A stretch of DNA of 19,373 nucleotides, taken from assembly GCA_934234185.1 (NCBI GenBank), contig CAKQHO010000056.1, forward strand, positions 1-19,373. The letters are read 5' to 3'. The position numbers were made by a program, and so were the translations under genes. Under the pieces are notes generated by a model. That model did not search any database. It saw only the letters and a program-made list of their open reading frames with translations, and had not been told where the DNA came from. Position 1 is the stretch's first letter, and each line of letters opens with the position of its first letter. Below, in pieces: positions 14,406 through 19,373 of this stretch. This stretch comes from an uncultured Psychrobacillus sp. (GTDB lineage: Bacteria > Bacillota > Bacilli > Bacillales_A > Planococcaceae).

Positions 14406-14423
14406 TACTTACATAAAGTAACT
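14403..14423. promoter_or_regulatory. Operator-like inverted repeat at the yceI start site
   Basis: AGTTACTT (14403-14410) and AAGTAACT (14416-14423) are perfect inverted arms separated by 5 nt. The site overlaps the yceI -10 and the predicted start, the position expected for a repressor. A further half-site GGTTACTT follows at about 14427-14434. Confidence 0.55.
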
Positions 14424-14434
14424 CATGGTTACTT

Positions 14435-14473
14435 ATTTATCTCAAAATAAAACATCTTTACTTCGAGATAAAT
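14435..14473 (+). repeat. 9-bp inverted repeat in the yceI leader
   Basis: ATTTATCTC (14435-14443) and GAGATAAAT (14465-14473) are perfect arms with a 21-nt loop. The right side reads TTCGAGATA, identical to one half of the MhqR operator consensus. It may be a leader hairpin or a spaced protein site. Confidence 0.45.
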
Positions 14474-14514
14474 TTGTTTTATACTAAAAAAAACAAATAT
14501 TAGGAGGAAATAAA

Positions 14515-15039
14515 ATGACAACGTTTAACCTTGATGCAGCACATTCCAGTATTGATTTTTCTGTAAAACACATGATGGTATCTAAAGTAAAAGGAAGCTT
14601 CACTAGTTTTTCAGCAGAATTAGATGGCACAGCAGAAGACCTAACAGGAGCAGCTATTAAATTTAATATCGATGTGAATTCTATTACTACAAATAACGAG
14701 GATCGCGACAACCACCTACGTTCTGAAGATTTCTTCGATACAGCAAAATATCCAAGCATTCAGTTTGTTGCAACATCTATTCAAACTACTGATGTTGGCG
14801 AATATGAAGTAACAGGTGATTTAACTATAAAAGATGTAACTAAACCAGTTACTTTTGAAGTAGAGTACGGTGGAAAAGGAAAAAACCCTTGGGGCCAAGA
14901 GGTAGTAGCTTTCTCTGCTGAAACAAAAGTTAACCGCAAAGAATTTGGCCTAGTGTGGAACCAAGCTCTTGAAACTGGCGGTGTGCTTGTTGGAGAAGAT
15001 ATCAAAATCAATGTAGAGCTTGAATTAAACCCAGCTTAA
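14515..15039 (+). CDS. YceI family lipocalin-like protein
   Basis: A 174-residue protein of the YceI family, an antiparallel beta-barrel that binds polyisoprenoid-type lipids in structurally characterised members. It contains LDAAHSSIDFSVKHMMVSKV at the start, NHLRSEDFFDTAKYPSIQFV (about 67-86), VTGDLTIKDVTKPVTFEVEY, and the ending NRKEFGLVWNQALETGGVLV with EDIKINVELEL. There is no signal peptide, so it is probably cytoplasmic, as in many Firmicute members. An AGGAGG site lies about 8 nt before the ATG. It is divergent from the YodB-like HxlR gene and has operator-like sites over its promoter, suggesting induction by electrophile or redox stress. The biological role is inferred. Confidence 0.93.
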   Translation: MTTFNLDAAHSSIDFSVKHMMVSKVKGSFTSFSAELDGTAEDLTGAAIKFNIDVNSITTNNEDRDNHLRSEDFFDTAKYPSIQFVATSIQTTDVGEYEVTGDLTIKDVTKPVTFEVEYGGKGKNPWGQEVVAFSAETKVNRKEFGLVWNQALETGGVLVGEDIKINVELELNPA

Positions 15040-15049
15040 TAACAATTAT

Positions 15050-15078
15050 GCTATCCTTTTTTGAAGGATAGCTTTTTT
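15050..15078 (+). terminator. Intrinsic terminator of yceI
   Basis: GCTATCCTT (15050-15058) pairs with AAGGATAGC (15064-15072) around a 5-nt loop, followed directly by TTTTTT. Confidence 0.92.
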
Positions 15079-15149
15079 ATTTTTTCTTCTCAAAAAATCT
15101 TCATAGAATATTACCTCCCCCCTCCTCAACGATTAACTATTCTACTTTT

Positions 15150-15177
15150 TGGAACTATATTTTCTAATTTTCGTATA
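15150..15177 (+). promoter_or_regulatory. ECF-sigma-type promoter of the small membrane protein and perhaps bmrA
   Basis: TGGAAC (15150-15155), a 16-nt spacer, then CGTATA (15172-15177). It has the exact spacing of sigma-W/sigma-M promoters, with a -10 matching the consensus and one mismatch in the -35. Expected start is near 15185, about 23 nt before the ATG at 15208. Confidence 0.62.
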
Positions 15178-15207
15178 TACTAGAATAAAAGGATTGGGGT
15201 GTTATAT

Positions 15208-15501
15208 ATGGAAGATTTTTTTGGACTATTTATTGGACTTGTAGCAGTAATAATGATATTTTCAATTCCTCTCTCAGCAATTTGGACTACTCATTTAAGA
15301 AAAGTCCATAAGATGAAGGGTGACTTTTTAAAGGAAGAAATCGAGTTAGAAAGATTAAAGTATGATAACTTCCTATTAGAAACGGAAAGATTACGCTTGG
15401 AGCTCCAGCATAAACAAACGGAGTTATTAGAGACAACTGCTGATCCAGTCTTAGTGGAATTGCAGCGTAAAGCTAGAGAAGCGAAAAATTTATCCTCGTA
15501 A
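15208..15501 (+). CDS. Small membrane protein with cytoplasmic coiled coil
   Basis: A 97-residue protein with one N-terminal membrane helix (FGLFIGLVAVIMIFSIPLSA, about 5-24) followed by a basic turn (HLRKVHKMKG) and a highly charged helix rich in E, L, K and R (about 38-92) with coiled-coil periodicity. The start is the ATG at 15208, behind AAAGGATTGGGG; an in-frame GTG three codons earlier has no proper spacing. The layout recalls small envelope-stress proteins, but I do not recognise a named family. An ECF-type promoter lies upstream and a terminator directly follows the stop. The BmrA-like exporter begins 65 bp after the stop codon, so the two may be linked by readthrough. Confidence 0.78.
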   Translation: MEDFFGLFIGLVAVIMIFSIPLSAIWTTHLRKVHKMKGDFLKEEIELERLKYDNFLLETERLRLELQHKQTELLETTADPVLVELQRKAREAKNLSS

Positions 15502-15502
15502 A

Positions 15503-15537
15503 AATCGTGCATATTTCCTTTTGCACGATTCTTTTTT
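15503..15537 (+). terminator. Intrinsic terminator between the small membrane protein and bmrA
   Basis: AATCGTGCA (15503-15511) pairs with TGCACGATT (15522-15530) across a 10-nt loop, followed by CTTTTTT. Only 29 bp separate its T-run from the bmrA start codon. Confidence 0.88.
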
Positions 15538-15566
15538 CGTTTGTAAAATTTACTTAGGAGGTATTT

Positions 15567-17288
15567 ATGGAGGGGTCGACAAAGGGTTTTTTCAATTTGC
15601 TAAAGGGATTACATTGGCCAATAAAGGTAACTATCTTTGCCGTCGTTTTATCTCTTATTAGCACTGTTATTAGTTTAATAGTTCCTTTAATTACAAGTGA
15701 TTTAGTGGATAAACTAACAACCTCCAGCTTTAATTGGGGTATGATTGTCCTCTTGTTAGTGGTTTTTCTCCTACAGGCGATAACGGGAGGCGTGTCCTAT
15801 TATCTTCTGTCCTACATGGGAGAGTCAATTGTAGCAGATCTGCGCCGCAAGCTATGGAGTAAGGTACTACACTTACCAGTGACCTATTACGACCAAAATG
15901 AAAGCGGAGAAACTATGAGTCGTATCACACAGGATACTTCTACCTTAAAGTCTCTTATTACAGACCACTTAGTCAACTTTGTAACTGGCATTATCACTAT
16001 CATCGGTTCCGTGATTATTTTATTTTTTATTGATTGGAAAATGACTCTCATCATGCTTATTAGTGTTCCGGTTAGTATTGCCATTATGATGCCTCTTGGG
16101 TCAATTATGCATAAGGTGGCCAAAGCTACACAAAAGGAAATGGCAAGTCTTTCAGGCCTTCTCGGTCGAGTATTAACAGAGATTCGATTAGTCAAATCCT
16201 ATCGAGCTGAACAAGCCGAAATGGAAGGAGGCAACAATGCCATTACACGCCTTTATCGTTTTGGTCTAAAAGAAGCGAAGATCCAAGCTATAATTTCTCC
16301 TTTTATGACACTTATGATGATGGCTATACTGGTTTTAATATTGGGGTACGGAGGATTGCAAGTATCAAACGGTAATCTTTCAGCCGGAGAGTTAGTAGCT
16401 ATTATTTTTTATCTGGTAAATATTATTGTTCCTTTTGCCCAGATGGCAACTTTCTTTACTTCTTTTCAAAAAGCAGTTGGAGCCACAGACCGTATTCAAG
16501 AAATATTTAAAATGGATAGCGAAAGTACAACTAAAACAGATTCTAACTTTTTAGAAGATGGAACTGTGAGCTTTCAAGAGGTTCACTTTTCATATAGTCC
16601 TGATCAAAAAATATTAAGCGGTGTCTCATTTGAAGCAAAGCCTGGGACTGTAACAGCTTTTGTTGGTCCTAGCGGTGGAGGAAAAACTACGATTTTTTCG
16701 CTTTTGGAAAGGTTTTATGAACCAAACCAAGGGCATATTCTTTTCAACAACCTTTCTATCAAAGAGTTACCTTTAGATGTCTGGCGTTCTAAAATAGGGT
16801 ATGTATCACAAGAAAGTCCATTAATGAGTGGCACCATTCTTTCCAATATTACTTATGGAATGGCAGAGCAACCTCCATTAGAACAGATTCAAGCAGCAGC
16901 ACGAGCTGCTAATGCAGAAATATTTATTGATGAGCTTCCAGAAAAATATCATACATTAGTAGGGGAAAGGGGCATGAAGCTTTCAGGAGGACAACGACAG
17001 CGGATTGCAATTGCAAGAGCTCTACTACACAACCCTAGAATCCTTCTCTTAGACGAAGCAACCTCCAATCTAGACAGTGGCTCTGAAAATTTAGTACAGG
17101 AAGCATTAGAGCGTCTTATGAAAGGACGTACCACACTAATAATTGCACATCGTCTAGCTACTATTACACATGCAGATAACATACTCTTTTTAGAAAAGGG
17201 TATGATAACGGGAGCTGGCTCACATGCAGAATTAATGAGATTACATCAGCTATATAAAGAGTTTACAATTGGTCAGGGACTTTCATAA
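15567..17288 (+). CDS. bmrA: BmrA-like multidrug ABC exporter
   Basis: A 573-residue half-transporter: six-helix membrane domain (about 15-305) fused to a nucleotide-binding domain (about 333-570). It should work as a homodimer exporting drugs or lipids. Motifs are Walker A GPSGGGKTT (367-375), Q-loop YVSQESPLMSGTI (Q415), signature LSGGQ (472-476), Walker B ILLLDEATSNLD with catalytic E497, and switch H528. It aligns closely with B. subtilis BmrA (for example LPVSYFD versus LPVTYYD, EIRLVK, and GYVSQESPLMSGTI identical), so I use that name for the family. AGGAGG lies about 5 nt before the ATG. It follows a terminator with little room for a separate promoter, although TTGCAC-N17-TAAAAT (15521-15549) inside the terminator is a possibility. 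Confidence 0.92.
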   Translation: MEGSTKGFFNLLKGLHWPIKVTIFAVVLSLISTVISLIVPLITSDLVDKLTTSSFNWGMIVLLLVVFLLQAITGGVSYYLLSYMGESIVADLRRKLWSKVLHLPVTYYDQNESGETMSRITQDTSTLKSLITDHLVNFVTGIITIIGSVIILFFIDWKMTLIMLISVPVSIAIMMPLGSIMHKVAKATQKEMASLSGLLGRVLTEIRLVKSYRAEQAEMEGGNNAITRLYRFGLKEAKIQAIISPFMTLMMMAILVLILGYGGLQVSNGNLSAGELVAIIFYLVNIIVPFAQMATFFTSFQKAVGATDRIQEIFKMDSESTTKTDSNFLEDGTVSFQEVHFSYSPDQKILSGVSFEAKPGTVTAFVGPSGGGKTTIFSLLERFYEPNQGHILFNNLSIKELPLDVWRSKIGYVSQESPLMSGTILSNITYGMAEQPPLEQIQAAARAANAEIFIDELPEKYHTLVGERGMKLSGGQRQRIAIARALLHNPRILLLDEATSNLDSGSENLVQEALERLMKGRTTLIIAHRLATITHADNILFLEKGMITGAGSHAELMRLHQLYKEFTIGQGLS

Positions 17289-17719
17289 GTTTTGTAACTT
17301 TTTAAGTTTTCGACTAGTCAAATACGTTATGAAGATTCATTTCGAGAGCAAAAAGCAATATTTTAAGGGAACTTTCCTAACACCTTATAATAAATAGTAA
17401 GAGAGACTTAATAAAAGTAACCATAAAGTATGTCTTTTCTATTAGATAAAAGAGTATAATTTTTAATACTTTATTATAGATATTTCTTTCACACTAACAA
17501 TAGGGGTTAATAGAATTATTTTAATTACATTTTTTTCTATTTAAAATCACAAAGCAGTAAGAAAGTCTTATGTGTTTTTTGCGTTTTTTTATACACTTTC
17601 CGTTATTACTTTCTTATTGCGTGAAAAATATGGTTTTTTCTCTTATATGTGCTATCTTTATTATAGTATTGGTTTTTGTTTTCCTATTTGAATCCTAACT
17701 CGAGGGGGTTTGAATTTAG
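17289..17719 (+). other. Non-coding AT-rich gap upstream of the NprR-like gene
   Basis: No supported gene lies in these 431 bases. There is only a weak hairpin (AAGTT-TTGT-AACTT, about 17287-17300) just after bmrA and no strong terminator. Several AT-rich promoter-like hexamers (TATAAT at about 17388 and 17455, TATAGT at about 17664) lack good -35 partners at proper spacing, so I do not assign a promoter. The notable structure is the 13-bp inverted repeat at 17554-17620. Confidence 0.5.
17554..17620 (+). repeat. 13-bp inverted repeat upstream of the quorum-sensing receptor
   Basis: GCAGTAAGAAAGT (17554-17566) pairs with ACTTTCTTATTGC (17608-17620) at 12 of 13 positions, the exception being a G-T pair. 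The 41-nt loop is T-rich. It ends about 100 bp before the receptor start codon and could be a dyad operator or a leader hairpin. Confidence 0.6.
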
Positions 17720-19009
17720 GTGAATATAGGGCAGCTAATTAAATTAGAAAGACAAAGACAAAATATGAAGCAAGAAGTACTCGCTTCTGGTATTTGTGTT
17801 CCCTCTTATTTAAGTAGGATTGAAAATGGTTTAGTCATACCAAGTGAGGATATACAGCAACACCTCCTTAAAAGATTAAATATTTCTAAAGAGAAACTTA
17901 ATAATGAGTTAAGTGAAGAACGTCTTTTTTACTTTAAATCATTTTTTAAAACAGTAATTAACACAAGAAATAAGGAAAAAGCTGAAGAATTATATGAAGA
18001 AATTACTTTTTATATTGAAGCACATCCAATGGAACCAAATAGGCTTACCCTCCTATTGATGGAAACCAGACTTATGCTTATGATTCCCGCTAAAAGAAAA
18101 GAAGTTCAATCACATGTTGCGATATTGGAAGAATTTAAAAAGGAAATGAATACCGAACAATTATTCTATCTTCATACAATTCAAGGAATATTGGCGTATA
18201 TGAACAATCAATTTAGAAATGCATCCGATATTTTTAATGAGGTTTTTACTCTAATTAAAAGCTATCGTATGGAAGACTGGGAAATGGCAGAACTCTATTA
18301 TATTTCTAGCCTATCTTTATTATCAGAATCCCGCTACATACTTGCTATTGATTATGTTAAGTCCGCTCTTTCTTATTTTAATCAAGAAATCCTAATAGAA
18401 CGCTCAATAGAGTGTCTAATAATCTTAGGTATTGCACAAAAGGATAATGGAGTTTTATTAGAGGCTGTTGCTACTTACAAGAAGGCAAAGGAAATAAGCT
18501 CTAAAATTGAATCCTCAAGATTTCTTGGTAAGATTGAACATAATTTAGGAAAAACCTATTCACTCCTTAAAGATAAAGAAAAATCACTCTTTCATTTTCA
18601 ACAAAGCCTAACAATCAAAAACACACCTAGCGATATAATGATCACAATATTTTCACTGTTATTTGAGTATCATAAATATCAAGACTTCGATAATGCGAAA
18701 ATATGGTTAGAAAAAGGCCTGAATTTACTAGATCAATTACCTGAAAAACAAAGAACATTCTATTCTAATCATTTTATAGTGTATAAATTAATATTATTTA
18801 ATGAAAAAAATGTTATTCCCACTTTTAAGAAAGTAATAGACTATTTTGAAAGTGTTCAAGAATATAAATATTGCTCTATCTATTGTTATATTTTAGGTAA
18901 AAAGCTAGCTTCAGAGAAGCAATATAAACAAGCAACTATTTTTTATGAACAAGGGTTTAAGTATTATCTTAAATTATCAAAAGTATCTACTTGGGAGGAA
19001 TTATTATGA
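17720..19009 (+). CDS. NprR-like RRNPP quorum-sensing receptor and regulator
   Basis: A 429-residue cytoplasmic protein with an N-terminal Xre-type helix-turn-helix (about 1-62: MNIGQLIKLERQRQNMKQEV, then CVPSYLSRIENGLVIPSEDI) followed by helical tetratricopeptide-like repeats to the end (for example YISSLSLLSESRYILAIDYV, KIEHNLGKTYSLLKDKEKSL and YILGKKLASEKQYKQATIFY). Architecture and length match NprR of the B. cereus group, which binds its imported peptide in the TPR domain and switches to DNA binding. Start codon is GTG with GAGGGGG about 11 nt upstream, a long spacing. The stop codon overlaps the ATG of a 43-codon precursor gene. NprR regulates proteases and can act as a Spo0F phosphatase; both roles are inferred here. 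Base composition looks AT-richer than neighbours. Confidence 0.85.
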   Translation: MNIGQLIKLERQRQNMKQEVLASGICVPSYLSRIENGLVIPSEDIQQHLLKRLNISKEKLNNELSEERLFYFKSFFKTVINTRNKEKAEELYEEITFYIEAHPMEPNRLTLLLMETRLMLMIPAKRKEVQSHVAILEEFKKEMNTEQLFYLHTIQGILAYMNNQFRNASDIFNEVFTLIKSYRMEDWEMAELYYISSLSLLSESRYILAIDYVKSALSYFNQEILIERSIECLIILGIAQKDNGVLLEAVATYKKAKEISSKIESSRFLGKIEHNLGKTYSLLKDKEKSLFHFQQSLTIKNTPSDIMITIFSLLFEYHKYQDFDNAKIWLEKGLNLLDQLPEKQRTFYSNHFIVYKLILFNEKNVIPTFKKVIDYFESVQEYKYCSIYCYILGKKLASEKQYKQATIFYEQGFKYYLKLSKVSTWEELL

Positions 19010-19137
19010 AAAAATTACTTGTTGGTGTTTTATGCGTTATAGGTTTATTTGTTGCTACAACTTCTTATGGTAATGAGATTGCTTTCAATGATAAACCAGA
19101 AATCACTTCAATCACTTTACCTGGAAAATCACTGTAA
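19006..19137 (+). CDS. NprX-like signalling peptide precursor
   Basis: A 43-codon ORF whose ATG (19006-19008) overlaps the receptor's TGA by an ATGA junction; GGGAGGAA lies 5 nt upstream. The product has a lysine-rich start (MKK), a hydrophobic core to about residue 20 (LLVGVLCVIGLFVATTS), then a polar tail YGNEIAFNDK and PEITSITLPGKSL. This is the form of RRNPP propeptides, which are exported, trimmed and re-imported by an oligopeptide permease. Residues 29-35 read DKPEITS; the known B. cereus signal is SKPDIVG, so KP-acid-I is shared. I infer that the active peptide lies around residues 28-36. A C-terminal peptide (LPGKSL) is the alternative, as in the PapR family. Confidence 0.8.
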   Translation: MKKLLVGVLCVIGLFVATTSYGNEIAFNDKPEITSITLPGKSL

Positions 19138-19160
19138 TAACCAGAAACACAATATTTAAC

Positions 19161-19199
19161 AAGGGAGAAAAACAAATAGTTTTTCTTCCTTTTTTTGTT
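19161..19199 (+). terminator. Intrinsic terminator of the receptor-peptide pair
   Basis: AAGGGAGAAAAAC (19161-19173) pairs with GTTTTTCTTCCTT (19179-19191) around AAATA, with one G-T pair, followed by TTTTTGTTT. It closes the two-gene unit. Confidence 0.88.
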
Positions 19200-19298
19200 T
19201 AATTAAATAAAAAATAAAAAAGGCTCTATACTGAATGTGGTGGTGGGGTCAGCACTATCAAGAGTGTGACAATTTTCTAAAAAAATCTAAAAAAATAA

Positions 19299-19363
19299 CA
19301 TCCAATACTCTCTATTTGTTACCTTTAATTTGGCGAAAAAAAGGATTGGAGAGAGTATGGATG
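19299..19363 (+). promoter_or_regulatory. Inverted repeat enclosing the start codon of the last ORF
   Basis: CATCC-a-ATACTCTCT (19299-19313) is complementary to AGAGAGTATGGATG (19350-19363) apart from one bulged A. The right arm covers part of the ribosome binding site and both candidate ATGs (19357 and 19361), so in mRNA the arm could hide the start. Confidence 0.55.
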
Positions 19364-19373
19364 CAAGAAGATT
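19361..19373 (+). CDS. Start of an ORF cut by the window edge
   Basis: Only 13 bases are available from this ATG (M-Q-E-D). GGAGAG lies about 7 nt upstream. A second frame from ATG 19357 reads M-D-A-R-R. Which is used is unknown. It may be a transposase if the preceding bases are an IS end, but four or five residues are not enough to identify it. Confidence 0.3.

Larger units (their letters stand above)
19222..19373 (+). mobile_element. Possible left edge of an ISL3-like insertion sequence (incomplete)
   Basis: Just past the terminator the sequence changes to a G-rich stretch beginning GGCTCTATACTGAATGTGG (19222 onward), followed by TGGTGGGGTC. This resembles the terminal repeats of ISL3-type elements. 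A new ORF then starts near the window end (ATG 19361, or 19357, behind GGATTGGAGAG). The other end, target duplications and transposase body lie outside the window. The call is based on the look of the terminus only. Confidence 0.3.

Noticed and set aside
17287..17400. Terminator after bmrA
   Set aside because: Only a 5-bp AT-rich stem (AAGTT/AACTT) and a GGAA/TTCC mini-hairpin without a T-run are present, too weak to call.
19117..19134. C-terminal peptide LPGKSL as the mature signal
   Set aside because: Kept only as an alternative: PapR-type signals are C-terminal, but the receptor resembles NprR, and the KPEI core inside the tail matches the NprX signal better.
1..19373. CRISPR arrays, tRNA, rRNA or prophage genes
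   Set aside because: No regularly spaced repeats, no tRNA-like cloverleaf with a CCA or T-loop motif, no rRNA sequence and no phage structural genes were seen.

Overview
The window looks like a chromosomal segment of a low-GC, spore-former-type Firmicute (Bacillaceae/Planococcaceae; a Psychrobacillus- or Lysinibacillus-like genome is my guess). The basis is AT-rich DNA, strong AGGAGG ribosome binding sites, T-tailed intrinsic terminators and many Bacillus-type proteins: MntR, CvfB/YitL, YpuA, ComFB, CadC/CadA, MurB, YceI, a YodB-like HxlR regulator and BmrA. I see no rRNA, tRNA, CRISPR array or prophage. One possible insertion-sequence edge lies at the right end.

Layout. 1-1670: a truncated ElaA-type acetyltransferase, a second GNAT, a DUF4064 membrane protein and a 32-codon membrane peptide. 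1670-2953: a two-gene unit for a quinone-type ring-cleaving dioxygenase and a small GNAT, behind a site that closely matches the MhqR operator. 3157-6296: YpuA, CvfB, a degraded ORF, MntR and a ComFB-like protein. 6386-6541: a 51-aa DUF5670-type membrane protein. 6654-10231: a metal-efflux operon, cadC-cadA, followed closely by a double-GNAT protein. 10522-14305: a penicillin-acylase-family hydrolase, MurB and an HxlR regulator. 14515-17288: YceI, a small coiled-coil membrane protein and a BmrA-like multidrug exporter. 17720-19137: an NprR-like cytoplasmic peptide receptor, overlapped by a 43-codon pheromone precursor. 19161-19373: a terminator, then a possible mobile-element edge.

Shared regulation is the main theme. 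Three genes or units (DUF4064, ypuA, and the small membrane protein before bmrA) each have a GGAAC-N16-CGTA element typical of ECF sigma factors (sigma-M/W/X type), which suggests a cell-envelope stress regulon. Two tiny membrane proteins each follow a GTTTAW-N14-GGGTAW element typical of sigma-B. Electrophile/quinone stress is suggested by the MhqR-like operator and the single-cysteine YodB-like HxlR protein. Metal control is represented by MntR and CadC.

The most interesting system is the receptor-peptide pair at 17720-19137. It has the architecture of NprR-NprX quorum sensing. The precursor carries a KPEI core that resembles the KPDI of the known heptapeptide SKPDIVG, but the rest of the peptide differs, so it may be a distinct pherotype. 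All assignments come from reading the sequence; no database search was run.
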